Below, one piece after another: positions 1-7,465 of a DNA stretch of 38,108 nucleotides (positions within the stretch are counted from its first letter, which is position 1; each line of letters opens with the position of its first letter). The notes beneath the pieces are model-generated. The model did no database searches. It was not told the DNA's origin and saw nothing but the letters and a program-made list of their open reading frames with translations. The stretch is taken from the NCBI GenBank assembly GCA_017560305.1, contig JAFYOF010000166.1, positions 1 to 38,108 of the forward strand, given 5' to 3'. The position numbers and the translations under genes were made by a program. This DNA is from Alistipes sp. (GTDB lineage Bacteria > Bacteroidota > Bacteroidia > Bacteroidales > Rikenellaceae).

Positions 1-120
1 GCAGGTTCTAGCAGGTTCTAGCAGGTTCTAGCAGGTTCTAGCAGGTTCTAGCAGGTTCTAGCAGGTTCTAGCAGGTTCTAGCAGGTTCTAGCAGGTTCTA
101 GCAGGTTCTAGCAGGTTCTA
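1..120. repeat. 10-bp tandem repeat array, left end (12 units)
   Basis: Twelve perfect head-to-tail copies of GCAGGTTCTA fill the first 120 bases. The same unit fills the last 118 bases, so the two ends form a direct repeat of up to 113 bases. The unit length is close to one DNA helical turn, so every copy would face the same side of the helix, as in iteron-type binding arrays. It is not a multiple of three and the array is not coding. The true copy number is unknown, because a repeat this uniform commonly breaks short-read assemblies. Confidence 0.97.
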
Positions 121-126
121 AAGCGT

Positions 127-160
127 AAAAAAAAAAATCCACGCTCTAAGCGTAGATTTT
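127..160 (-). terminator. Second hairpin terminator downstream of the lone left-end gene
   Basis: Read on the minus strand, AAAATC and GATTTT flank an ACGC/GCGT core with one mismatch and a five-base loop, and an uninterrupted run of T follows (the A-run at 127-137 on the plus strand). It lies about 90 bases past the stop codon of the 250-684 gene and just before the repeat array. It probably prevents read-through into the array and, on a circle, into the right-end operon. Confidence 0.65.
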
Positions 161-203
161 AAAATGATTCTGTCTATATCCTTTTATTTAGTGTTGGTGC
201 AAT

Positions 204-234
204 AAAAAAAAGTCCGGCACAATAGCACCGGACT
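204..234 (-). terminator. Rho-independent terminator of the 250-684 gene
   Basis: AGTCCGG (211-217) pairs with CCGGACT (228-234) around a ten-base loop. On the minus strand the stem is followed directly by eight T residues (A-run 204-211 on the plus strand). It begins 16 bases after the TAA stop of the minus-strand gene. Confidence 0.88.
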
Positions 235-249
235 AGAAATAATATTCTA

Positions 250-684
250 TTAGGCGGTCTTTAAGCCGTTGATTTCATCAACGCTTAAGCCTGTAATAGT
301 TGAAATTTGTTTAATATCCATCTTAGCCAAAAGCATATTTTTCGCCATCGTAAGTCTAGCGTTAGTTTCTGCTTGTTTGGCAATTTCCGCCACGCTTTGC
401 TTATTTCCACCCTTAACCCACGAACCCAAAAACAGACCGATTTTTTCGTAAATATCGTTGCTTTTTTGTTCGTCTATGCGGTTTGCAATTGCGCCGGAAC
501 TCGTGCCGCAAAGCGTGGACAAACTTTCTGTCTTGAGTTCGTTGCGGTTTTTCTTTTCGTTGAATTTAACAAAATCCCCAATAGTCCAATTTTTCAGCAT
601 ATAGTCAATTGTGGATTTTGTAGCATTGGCGATAGTTTCAGCGTTTTTAATTTCGCTCAACTTTGTCTCTTTTGTGTAGTTCAT
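250..684 (-). CDS. Lone AT-rich accessory gene with Rpn-like C-terminal helix-turn-helix motif
   Basis: A 144-residue protein of unknown function. The start is fixed by AAGGAC nine bases before the ATG. The last 35 residues (AKNML, then KQISTITGLSVDEINGL) resemble the C-terminal tail found in Rpn-family PD-(D/E)XK proteins and in small phage DNA-binding proteins, and could form a helix-turn-helix. No nuclease motif is visible, so this is not a full Rpn protein. The gene is much richer in A and T than the rest of the genome. It stands alone on the minus strand with a consensus promoter, an inverted repeat at its transcription start and two terminators, which is the layout of a phage moron. A repressor or host-acting accessory protein is an inference only. 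Confidence 0.8.
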   Translation of the reverse strand: MNYTKETKLSEIKNAETIANATKSTIDYMLKNWTIGDFVKFNEKKNRNELKTESLSTLCGTSSGAIANRIDEQKSNDIYEKIGLFLGSWVKGGNKQSVAEIAKQAETNARLTMAKNMLLAKMDIKQISTITGLSVDEINGLKTA

Positions 685-723
685 AATTTAGTCCTTATTT
701 GATTAGGTTTTGTTTTCTGTTAG

Positions 724-746
724 GTTAGAGCGTTTTAAACTCTAAC
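724..746. promoter_or_regulatory. Inverted repeat at the transcription start of the lone gene
   Basis: GTTAGAG (724-730) and CTCTAAC (740-746) form a perfect 7-bp inverted repeat around a nine-base centre. It starts eight bases past the -10 box, so it could be an operator for autoregulation, or form a stem-loop at the very 5' end of the mRNA. Confidence 0.6.
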
Positions 747-753
747 GCTATTA

Positions 754-782
754 AATATACACTAATAAAAAACTTTTGTCAA
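754..782 (-). promoter_or_regulatory. Consensus sigma70-type promoter for the 250-684 gene
   Basis: On the minus strand, TTGACA (777-782) is separated by exactly 17 bases from TATATT (754-759). The -35 box matches the consensus fully and the -10 box matches five of six. The predicted start lies near 747, giving a leader of about 60 bases. Confidence 0.85.
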
Positions 783-1000
783 TACTTTTTATAAAATTAG
801 TGCATTTTTTTTTTATTGAGCTTTAAAAGTATGCTATAAGGTACATATATAAAGATATACTTTAAAGTACATCATAAAAGTATAGAATAGCACCACCACC
901 AAAGTATAACATATAACTTATATAGATAACTTATATTATAACAAAGTAACATTCTAGCGCTTATAGACAAATTCTATGTACTAATACTTTGTTCGTCGTA
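783..1000. other. AT-rich non-coding segment with AAAGTA repeats and a palindrome
   Basis: No supported gene. The segment contains repeated AAAGTA-type words (around 826, 864, 877, 901 and 943, with an inverted copy near 986) and a perfect 12-bp palindrome TACTTTAAAGTA at 858-869. It lies between divergent transcription units and next to a phased repeat array, so an origin or regulatory region is possible. In sequence this AT-rich some of these words could be chance. Confidence 0.4.
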
Positions 1001-1144
1001 TGGACGGAACGCTATGCTATATCGTGGACGGATTCAGTAGCGGAGCGATGGACGGAGCGCACATCCGGTAGATGGACGGAGCGCATAAGCCGGAAATGGA
1101 CGGAGCGCAGGAGTAGATGATGGACGGAGTGGGGGGGGGTCTGG
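1001..1144. repeat. Six TGGACGGA repeats at exact 24-bp spacing
   Basis: TGGACGGA begins at 1001, 1025, 1049, 1073, 1097 and 1121, always 24 bases apart. Copies 3 to 5 extend the identity to TGGACGGAGCGCA. The remaining 11 to 16 bases of each unit differ. The last unit runs into nine consecutive G residues (1131-1139). Because 24 is a multiple of three, one plus-strand frame through the array is open (about 950-1119) and would encode an eight-residue repeat beginning Trp-Thr-Glu/Asp, but that frame has no ATG and no ribosome binding site. A phased protein-binding array is the simpler reading. Confidence 0.9.
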
Positions 1145-1225
1145 CGTATAACAAAGAACAAAAGAGCGGAGTAGCTTACTAAGCGTAACACCCAATATCT
1201 AAAGGGGTATATGGGACCCTAGTGC

Positions 1226-1290
1226 GTGGTGGTGTACTGGTGCAGGGTATAGGGTGGTGTACTCGGTGGAGTGTATAGGTGGAGTATAAC
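1226..1290. repeat. G-rich imperfect direct repeats
   Basis: GGTGGTGTACT occurs at 1228-1238 and again at 1253-1263, 25 bases apart. Degenerate copies GGTGGAGTGTATA and GGTGGAGTATA follow at 1265 and 1278. The plus strand here is strongly G-rich and C-poor. It sits 70 bases upstream of the late promoter and may be regulatory or structural. Confidence 0.6.
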
Positions 1291-1359
1291 CCGGTAACTC
1301 GGCTATTGGCGTCTATGGACTAAAATCGCCTTCGGCAAAAAAAAAAGTTCAAGAATTGT

Positions 1360-1388
1360 TTGCACTCCGGAGAAAATTTTGTTATATT
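1360..1388 (+). promoter_or_regulatory. Promoter of the scaffold-coat operon
   Basis: TTGCAC (1360-1365) is followed after exactly 17 bases by TATATT (1383-1388). The -10 box is the same hexamer seen at the other promoters of this genome. The predicted start is near 1395, leaving a structured leader of about 110 bases before the first ATG at 1506. Confidence 0.65.
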
Positions 1389-1397
1389 GCTCGATGA

Positions 1398-1438
1398 ACG
1401 GGACACCATCCCGTGTACCCGTATTCTCAAGGATACGG
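1398..1438 (+). promoter_or_regulatory. Two adjacent stem-loops in the capsid operon leader
   Basis: ACGGGA (1398-1403) pairs perfectly with TCCCGT (1409-1414) around a five-base loop. CCGTATTC (1419-1426) pairs with GGATACGG (1431-1438) around TCAA, with one G-U pair. The first hairpin starts within a few bases of the predicted transcription start. They may stabilise the abundant capsid mRNA or bind a regulator. Confidence 0.55.
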
Positions 1439-1505
1439 AGAACAGGCTGAAAAATCGCTCCTATGGCTCCGTACCTTGAATCGAACTTCAACTAAGGAGA
1501 CCACA

Positions 1506-2444
1506 ATGGAAGGTGAACAGACTGAATCCTTTACCTCTTTCGGGCAGGCACTCGATGCCGCAGTAGCAAAGAGAGACCCTGACGGCGCATCTGCGCCTCA
1601 GCATACCTCCGGTGACGGAGAGAACGGCGGTCAATCCGCCCATAGCACTCCCGACGGCGGGACATCCTCCACCCCGTCCGGGAAGAGTGGGACTAGCAAC
1701 CCCACGAACGGAGACACCTCTGCCAAAGGCACCGGAACTACGACCGCTAATCGTGGTAACGAGAATCAGCGCGATAACAACTTCCGCAATATGTCGCGCC
1801 GAATCCGACAGAGAGAATCTAATGCGCGAGTCAATTCGAGAATCCAGCAACTCCGTCAGGAACAGCAGGAACTCCTAGCAACGCAGGACCCGCAAGCGAT
1901 CATCCTTGCACATCAGAAGAACTCGGAAATCGAGAACTTGCAGGCTTTGCAGCAGGACGCCCAGTATTCCGAATGGTCTCAGCGAGCAGCCGAATGTTTC
2001 GGTGACGATGCTGACAGATTCCTCGACCAGAGCGAACGCTATGGCGAGTATGTCAACGAGAACGAACCGGAACTTGTAAGCTACATCGACAGACCCTTCG
2101 GTATGTTCGTGTACAAGAGCTGGATGGACCAGATGGAGAACGGGGACTTCCGTAACAGATGGGTCGGGTTGACAGCATACGAGAAGGGTGCGGTTCTCAA
2201 CACTATTTATAAACAGATTCTTAACTTTGCCAACGGCGTACAGCAACAGTCGCAGACTCCTGCACAGCCTCCTGTACAGACTCCGGCTCAGCAAGCGCCC
2301 GCAGGCAACCAGCCCTCCCAATCGGCTCCGGCTAATGTGCCAGTACCGGGGAGTGGCAGGACAAGTAACCACATTCCGTCGCCCGGAAGTTTTGGTGAAG
2401 CCCTCGAAAACGCGCTCAGCAAGCGAGGCATCAACGGACTCTAG
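1506..2444 (+). CDS. Putative capsid scaffolding protein
   Basis: A 312-residue protein directly upstream of the coat gene, the usual position of a scaffold. The frame stays open upstream to a GTG at 1413, but AAGGAG six bases before the ATG at 1506 selects that start. Residues 25-85 are low-complexity Gly/Ser/Thr, 90-150 look helical and coiled-coil prone (many Arg, Gln, Glu), and 245-290 are Pro/Gln/Ala rich. A short motif occurs at both ends: SFGQALDAAVAKR at 11-23 and SFGEALENALSKR at 295-307. In P22-type scaffolds a short terminal helix binds coat protein, so a duplicated coat-binding helix is a reasonable inference. The role rests on position and composition, not on clear homology. Confidence 0.7.
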   Translation: MEGEQTESFTSFGQALDAAVAKRDPDGASAPQHTSGDGENGGQSAHSTPDGGTSSTPSGKSGTSNPTNGDTSAKGTGTTTANRGNENQRDNNFRNMSRRIRQRESNARVNSRIQQLRQEQQELLATQDPQAIILAHQKNSEIENLQALQQDAQYSEWSQRAAECFGDDADRFLDQSERYGEYVNENEPELVSYIDRPFGMFVYKSWMDQMENGDFRNRWVGLTAYEKGAVLNTIYKQILNFANGVQQQSQTPAQPPVQTPAQQAPAGNQPSQSAPANVPVPGSGRTSNHIPSPGSFGEALENALSKRGINGL

Positions 2445-2463
2445 GCGACTCAAGGAGTAGCTT

Positions 2464-3810
2464 ATGTCTGTTGTAAACCAGACTCTTATGGCTGAACTTG
2501 CGGTGGAATATGCACTTGGCGTGGATATTCTCTCCAAGGGTCAGCGTAAGATCGAAGACAAGCTCGGTGCAAGTAACGCCTCCGGCGATACCGTGAATGT
2601 CCCGATTACTGACAGCGGTATCGTCTTCGACCATCTCGACATCTCTGACCTCAAGGATAAGCTCGCAGTACGCCGTGGCTTCGTTCCGGTCACTGTGAAG
2701 CCTATCGGTACTGCCGCAGAAGCAAGTTCCGAACAGCTCACGCTCGCCATCAAGGATCGCGAAATTATGGCAAAGCGAGTCGCCAACTTGCAGGACGAAA
2801 CCAACCGTCGTGCATTTGAAGGACTCCTCGCCGGTGCGCAGGTGTTCGTTGGCGATCCGGGCAACAACCCGAACAAGGCTGCCCGCGATGACGCATACGG
2901 TCTCGCACTCTACGACGCCGACGCTCATACATCTTCCTCGAAGTTCGCAGGCGACACTCAGGCGATTACCCATTCTCAGACTTGGAACCGCCTCTGCCAA
3001 GCCTTCGGTCAGACCTTCGGCGCTAACGGCAAGATTGGCAACACCATCTATCAGAACAAGCTCGGACCGCTTCTCGGTCACGACTGGTCCAAGTCCGGTC
3101 TCACTGGAGTCATTACCGGTGTAGAACAGGGTATCGCTCAGTTCGTAATCGGTGCAGACGGCTTCGACCTGAACGGTATCGGTGCTACTGTTGCAGGCTC
3201 CTACGATGGCGAACTCTCTCAGCCGACATACCTCAAGTTCGGTACTGAATATGTGCAGACTGTTGACGCTCTCGGCAAGCCGACGGGTCAGCACAAGACC
3301 GTGTTCTATCGTTGGGACGCAGCTCGCCGTGTATGGCATCTTGCAAATCCGGTCTTCTTCGAAGGTCCGCGCAAGAACGCTCACTTGAACGCTTATGAAG
3401 GATGGATCGCTCAGTATCAGACCAACATTGCAGACTTCGGTATGACCTACAACCCGAAAGACCCGAAACTTGGCAACCTCGCAGGTAGCCAGCTCGAAGG
3501 CAACGGCGTCCCGGTCACTACGGAAGATGTACTCGCTGTTGGCGCTATCTACGCTCAGCCCGCAATTATGTGGAAGAAACCTGACTTCCTCGTGGCAGTC
3601 AAGGGTCTGAAACCGCAGGCAAGCGGCGAAGCCTACACCGTTCCGGTCGAGTTCTCCGAACGCGGTATTCTCCCGTTGCGCGGTCATATGTGGACGGACT
3701 CCTATGGCGACAAGACCTTGTTCCGTGCTGATGCTCTTATGGGCTTCGGTCTCTACCAAGGCGTCTCCGTAACCGCCACCTACATCCGCATCGGTGGTAC
3801 GACTACCTAA
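2464..3810 (+). CDS. Major capsid protein, P22 coat-like (HK97 fold)
   Basis: A 448-residue protein, close in length to the P22 coat protein (430). The N-terminal helix (QTLMAELAVEYALGVDIL), the following region with DHLDISDLKDKLAVRRGF, and the C-terminal beta segment ending in a Gly-rich stretch with aromatic residues (ADALMGFGLYQGVSV) follow the P22 coat layout. It would form the icosahedral shell around the scaffold encoded just upstream. AAGGAG lies six bases before the ATG and 19 bases separate it from the scaffold stop. A hairpin with a T tract follows at once, so most transcripts probably end here, giving more coat than downstream products. Codon choice is strongly biased to C-ending codons, as in a highly expressed gene. 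Confidence 0.85.
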   Translation: MSVVNQTLMAELAVEYALGVDILSKGQRKIEDKLGASNASGDTVNVPITDSGIVFDHLDISDLKDKLAVRRGFVPVTVKPIGTAAEASSEQLTLAIKDREIMAKRVANLQDETNRRAFEGLLAGAQVFVGDPGNNPNKAARDDAYGLALYDADAHTSSSKFAGDTQAITHSQTWNRLCQAFGQTFGANGKIGNTIYQNKLGPLLGHDWSKSGLTGVITGVEQGIAQFVIGADGFDLNGIGATVAGSYDGELSQPTYLKFGTEYVQTVDALGKPTGQHKTVFYRWDAARRVWHLANPVFFEGPRKNAHLNAYEGWIAQYQTNIADFGMTYNPKDPKLGNLAGSQLEGNGVPVTTEDVLAVGAIYAQPAIMWKKPDFLVAVKGLKPQASGEAYTVPVEFSERGILPLRGHMWTDSYGDKTLFRADALMGFGLYQGVSVTATYIRIGGTTT

Positions 3811-3834
3811 CCTTCCGCAAAGGAAGTTCGATAG

Positions 3835-3872
3835 GGGCTGGTGGGCAGCAATGTCTGCCAGCCCTTCTTTTT
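3835..3872 (+). terminator. Attenuating terminator after the coat gene
   Basis: GGGCT (3835-3839) pairs with AGCCC (3860-3864) and, after an internal bulge, GGCAG pairs with CTGCC around CAATGT. TTCTTTTT follows. It lies 25 bases after the coat stop codon and overlaps the leader of the next gene, whose GGAGG begins at 3873. Partial read-through must supply the downstream genes. A small hairpin, CTTCC/GGAAG (3812-3826), precedes it. Confidence 0.75.
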
Positions 3873-3882
3873 GGAGGACTCT

Positions 3883-5382
3883 ATGGCTAAAACTACTGAC
3901 CTGCCTTTTGATGGCGGTGCAATCGTCGTACCGAGTGGCGAAACGACTTCTGCACAAGTCCATACCGTTTTTCTACGCGCAATCGAAATTACTGACGGTG
4001 GTCGAGAATCCAGCATCTACGCTCTGTTCGATATGAACAAGCCCACAACGACCGCTCCGTACTTTGAACCGGTTAGCGCATTTAACCTCGCCGAATGGTG
4101 CATCCGAGGCGATGTAGTCCAAGTCGATCTTAGCGAAGCTATGAATTATGGCGCTAATCGCTATGCCGGACTTCTTCAAGATATTACTCTGGCGAACGAC
4201 GCAAGTTCCGGTTTATATGTCAGCGCGTGTACTCTCAGGACGATGCTGAAAAGGGACAACACGGCTGTACGCTTTGTGTGGTTCAGCCTGTACTTGATAA
4301 TGGATCAGGACACTAGCATTACATATCTTGCTACTCCTGTGTATAATCATCCCACGACACTCGATGTTCCGGACCATAAAGTCCAAGTCGAACAGACGGA
4401 CAACCCTAACTACTTGGCGTACAAGATTATGGGCGACGGCTCCACGGTCAGCGTCGAAGTTGTCCGCGAGAATGGCTTAGGTCAAGCGATAGACCCGTTC
4501 CTGAGAATCAAGACTATCGGGAGTTCCGGCGACGGCAAGGTACTCGTTGACTATCTCGATGACGACAGCGACTATCTCGGAAACAAGATTACCGGCAATG
4601 GCGGCATCGTTGCACAAGTGAAGGTACTCGACGGATTCCGCTATCTCGAAATCGCTCCCGACCCCGAAGCTCAGGACCCGCTCGCGAAGATGAGCGACCT
4701 TGAGCGCATCGTGGAGTCCAGAACATTCGAGTCTATGCCTGTCGGCACTGTGTCTTCGAGCGTTCAGAACTTGCACGACTCTAACGGCAAGCTCACGATT
4801 TCCCTTTGTCATCCCGTGATGGACTTTGAAATCCGCAAGGAAGTAGTCTCCAACGATGTAGTCACGCAGAACGCTACGAAGGCGTCCATCTATATCTCCA
4901 ACTTGGATCCATCGCAGAGGGTGCGAATCGTTGTGTTCAAGGGCATCGAGCCTCCGGGATATGGACAATGGCGCTTTGCACTCGTGGCATACACCGACGA
5001 AGTGGAAATTGCCACTTCACAGCACTACTCCAGCTACGGGAAGACCGGAGACGACCTCAAGCACGGTATTCTCGACCTGCCTATCGTTCAGGTGTACGGC
5101 GGAGACGATGACCTGTTCCAGACTCCGGTAAATAAGTACACCGTGAAATCCACCGAGGATATGTACTTGGGCATCATCGCCACCGGTACTACGCTCGAAT
5201 GTCCGGGTTCGGAGTACAGCGGTACGCCGAAGAACGATATGCCGCGACTCGTTTCGTCCAAGTCCAATATGAACAACGGATGGGACCCGACGGACTACAC
5301 GAACCACACGAAGGATATTGATGTGAACGCTACATCCATTCCGGACGGCAAGCGAGTCTATGTCGAACTCCACAATACTTGA
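3883..5382 (+). CDS. Beta-rich virion protein with two tandem fibre-like motifs
   Basis: A 499-residue protein. GGAGG six bases before the ATG at 3883 chooses the start over an in-frame GTG at 3841. Residues 169-211 and 219-258 carry two related units with the pattern Asp-x-x-x-Tyr-Leu-x-x-Lys-Ile-x-Gly, then Val-x-Val, then a hydrophobic strand ending in Leu-x-Ile. The Tyr-Leu-x-x-Lys-Ile-x-Gly pattern recurs in phage fibre and tail appendage proteins. The C-terminal half is rich in beta-prone and Thr/Asp/Asn residues. It follows the coat gene, so a head decoration, tail appendage or receptor-binding protein is likely. I cannot choose between these from sequence. Confidence 0.6.
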   Translation: MAKTTDLPFDGGAIVVPSGETTSAQVHTVFLRAIEITDGGRESSIYALFDMNKPTTTAPYFEPVSAFNLAEWCIRGDVVQVDLSEAMNYGANRYAGLLQDITLANDASSGLYVSACTLRTMLKRDNTAVRFVWFSLYLIMDQDTSITYLATPVYNHPTTLDVPDHKVQVEQTDNPNYLAYKIMGDGSTVSVEVVRENGLGQAIDPFLRIKTIGSSGDGKVLVDYLDDDSDYLGNKITGNGGIVAQVKVLDGFRYLEIAPDPEAQDPLAKMSDLERIVESRTFESMPVGTVSSSVQNLHDSNGKLTISLCHPVMDFEIRKEVVSNDVVTQNATKASIYISNLDPSQRVRIVVFKGIEPPGYGQWRFALVAYTDEVEIATSQHYSSYGKTGDDLKHGILDLPIVQVYGGDDDLFQTPVNKYTVKSTEDMYLGIIATGTTLECPGSEYSGTPKNDMPRLVSSKSNMNNGWDPTDYTNHTKDIDVNATSIPDGKRVYVELHNT

Positions 5383-5390
5383 GGCGCTAG

Positions 5391-5642
5391 ATGAGTGAGA
5401 AGACTGAAATCCACAAATCTTGGCAGAACTTCCTGCATCCGCTGGTCGAAGTGATGCTCGGCTTGGGTCTCGCTATGACCGCATACTTCCAGCACTCAGG
5501 CTCTAACGAGTTCGAGTCGAGGCTTGCGGTCGTCGAGAACAAGGTGGGCGGTATCGACGAACTCCGGCGGGATGTGGGGGAGCTATCCAAGAATGTCTAT
5601 ACTCTAATCGGCGAAATACGCGCAGAGCGGAGGCTGAAATGA
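5391..5642 (+). CDS. Small single-span membrane protein, holin-like
   Basis: An 83-residue protein. A short polar N terminus leads into one hydrophobic segment (about residues 16-34, LVEVMLGLGLAMTAYF), followed by a charged helix with a heptad pattern (about 40-80) ending in basic residues. One membrane span plus a coiled coil fits a small holin or another lysis-accessory membrane protein, but single-span phage proteins have many roles. GAGG lies six bases before the ATG. Its TGA overlaps the next start as ATGA, so the two are probably translationally coupled. Confidence 0.7.
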   Translation: MSEKTEIHKSWQNFLHPLVEVMLGLGLAMTAYFQHSGSNEFESRLAVVENKVGGIDELRRDVGELSKNVYTLIGEIRAERRLK

Positions 5643-6109
5643 TAGTAAAGGACATCATACTTCCTAAAGGCGGATTCAAGCTCAAGGCTTGCGGCGATAG
5701 GTACTTCCAGATTGCAGATCCGACGGAAGTAACCGTGATTACGGACATCGGGACTCTGAACGCAAGGATTCGTCCGGGATTCATCACGAACTTCCGGAGC
5801 GGTGGCTTGGGTGTGGATCGTTTCATCGACCCCATCGGCGACGACCTCCATCAAGCCTGTTGGCTAGTCCACGACTGCAACTATACTCCGTGCATCAACA
5901 AGTGCTATAACCACGCAATCGACCGTAAAACTGCGGACGACTTGCTGTTCGCTATGCTTTTGTTCGCCGGAGAATCTAAATTTAAGGCTAGGGTCATCTG
6001 GGCTTCTGTACGAGTGTTCGGGTCGTCTGCGTACAAGGATGATGACGCTTTCACATTCGAGAACTACAAGCGACTCGAAATCAATCACACTCTGAGGAGG
6101 GTAGAATAA
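5639..6109 (+). CDS. DUF1353 family protein
   Basis: A 156-residue protein with the DUF1353 layout: an early strand region with a Phe-Ile-Thr-Asn-Phe segment (in the usual place of the family's Phe-x-Thr-Asp-x-x-Ser), then Leu-Val-His-Asp-Cys (about 77-81), then Arg-Lys-Thr-Ala-Asp-Asp-Leu-Leu-Phe (about 95-103), and a C-terminal Val-Arg-Val-Phe-Gly. The family is common in phages next to virion or lysis genes; its biochemical role is not established, and a peptidoglycan- or lysis-related function has been suggested from gene context. The conserved His-Asp is present. GGAGG precedes the ATG, and TAATG couples it to the next gene. Confidence 0.8.
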   Translation: MIVKDIILPKGGFKLKACGDRYFQIADPTEVTVITDIGTLNARIRPGFITNFRSGGLGVDRFIDPIGDDLHQACWLVHDCNYTPCINKCYNHAIDRKTADDLLFAMLLFAGESKFKARVIWASVRVFGSSAYKDDDAFTFENYKRLEINHTLRRVE

Positions 6110-7458
6110 TGCCTATCGTGCCTACTAGAAAGAACCAAATAACCGAAGGAATCAAGGGTGTCGGTGCGCTCGGTCGAGAATATATGAACAAAGGCGCAGA
6201 TGTTCTCGGCAAGGGTCTCAAGAAAGCAGGTCCGCCGATTGCCGATGCACTGTTCGGCGAAGAAGGGCGCATCCCGCTCGCAGCATCACTCATTCCGGGA
6301 GCTGACCTCGTTGACAAGCTCAGTGCCGGTAAGCGCCCCGGTCTTCTCGACCTTCCGGGACTCAGCGATGTGAAGGCTCTCAAGGCTCTGCTCATCGCCG
6401 GAGTACCTATCGAGCAGATTTTCAAGGCGTTCGGCAGAAAGATCGGGCAGTCCGGCGATGTGGGCGACGCCTTCGCCGAGCGTATGGGACGGCTTCCGGA
6501 TATTCTCCAAGATGCCACAGCCCGTACAGTCATCGGCAAGGAGTCCGGCTTCCCCGGCTACAAGATTCCGCCCATCAGCAAGGGTAACGCACCCGTCCCT
6601 ACTCGCGGTGGCACTTCCAACAACCTCGTCAAAGGCGCGTATGTCAACCGAGGAGGTGCAAACAACACCCGTGAAATCTGGACTCGCGGAGACGACCCGG
6701 ATCAGGTAGCCCGTACACTCGTTGGCATTACCGCCGGTCGTGCGCTTCCTGCCGAGCTTGACAAGTTCACTGATATTTCTCAGGCTGCTCTCAAGGGAGT
6801 TCCGGACAACGGCAACTACGGTCGTATGCTCTCCGATCTCATCTACGGCGGGAACAAGAAGATGTACAAGGATATGGAAGCCCGTGGGAACGCCCGTGAA
6901 GTCAGCGATTACCTCGCCAAGCTCTACGGCAACCCGAACTTGCGCTATGTCCTTGAGAACGCCGAAAAGAACGGCGAAGGAATCGGCGAACTGAGTGACG
7001 CCTTCAAGCAGCTCTCCGGTGGCGTACCCCTCCGCAATAACTACGATCCGAGCGCAAAGAACGCCGTCCTTCAGGAAATCCTCGCAGGCAGGATGAACAA
7101 GTCCGATGCAGGCGACCTCTTCGAGAAGCCGATGAGCAATTCCATCAACGACTTCGGCAAGGGTCTGGACAACAGCTACCCGAAGGAAGACCTCTTCCAG
7201 CTTCTCGCTGGTGGCGCACAGAGCGGTCGTATGAGCGCACTTTCTGACAAGTTCAGGAATATGGGCGGTCTCGACAAGGATATGATTCAGCAGAATATGG
7301 TTCCCACGATGATGAGAAACCTCAGCGACAAGGGGAGCAATATTCCTATGAGGGAGTCCTTCGACAAGCTCATCAAGAAAATGCCTATCGGCGACAAGGA
7401 CCCGCGTCTTACTTCCGGGAAGTCTCGAAAAGTACGCAAGTATTACTTCGATGACTAA
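6109..7458 (+). CDS. Unknown 449-aa protein, probably virion-associated
   Basis: A 449-residue protein that I do not recognise. The N terminus (residues 1-110) is rich in Gly, Ala and Leu, with amphipathic or weakly hydrophobic stretches around 40-55 and 85-95, resembling the start of many ejection or internal virion proteins. The rest is helical and charged, with many Gly-Gly, Asn-Asn and Lys-Asp pairs and a basic C-terminal tail. It is the last gene of the plus-strand capsid operon, starts through a TAATG overlap, and is followed eight bases after its stop by a strong terminator. A structural or DNA-ejection role is inferred from position. Confidence 0.75.
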   Translation: MPIVPTRKNQITEGIKGVGALGREYMNKGADVLGKGLKKAGPPIADALFGEEGRIPLAASLIPGADLVDKLSAGKRPGLLDLPGLSDVKALKALLIAGVPIEQIFKAFGRKIGQSGDVGDAFAERMGRLPDILQDATARTVIGKESGFPGYKIPPISKGNAPVPTRGGTSNNLVKGAYVNRGGANNTREIWTRGDDPDQVARTLVGITAGRALPAELDKFTDISQAALKGVPDNGNYGRMLSDLIYGGNKKMYKDMEARGNAREVSDYLAKLYGNPNLRYVLENAEKNGEGIGELSDAFKQLSGGVPLRNNYDPSAKNAVLQEILAGRMNKSDAGDLFEKPMSNSINDFGKGLDNSYPKEDLFQLLAGGAQSGRMSALSDKFRNMGGLDKDMIQQNMVPTMMRNLSDKGSNIPMRESFDKLIKKMPIGDKDPRLTSGKSRKVRKYYFDD

Positions 7459-7465
7459 AACGAAA

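Noticed and set aside
950..1119. Coding sequence with Trp-Thr-Glu octapeptide repeats
   Set aside because: It is open but has no ATG, no ribosome binding site and no codon-position pattern of variation. It is kept only as an alternative reading of the repeat array.
1001..1144. CRISPR-like array
   Set aside because: The repeat is only 8 to 13 bases, the spacing between copies is too short for spacers, and there are no cas genes.
1413..1505. N-terminal extension of the scaffold from a GTG
   Set aside because: The extension covers the two leader hairpins and has no ribosome site, while AAGGAG sits properly before the ATG at 1506.
2431..3963. Long minus-strand open frame opposite the coat gene
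   Set aside because: It lies antisense to a clear coat gene with correct signals, and the translation has the composition of an antisense shadow.
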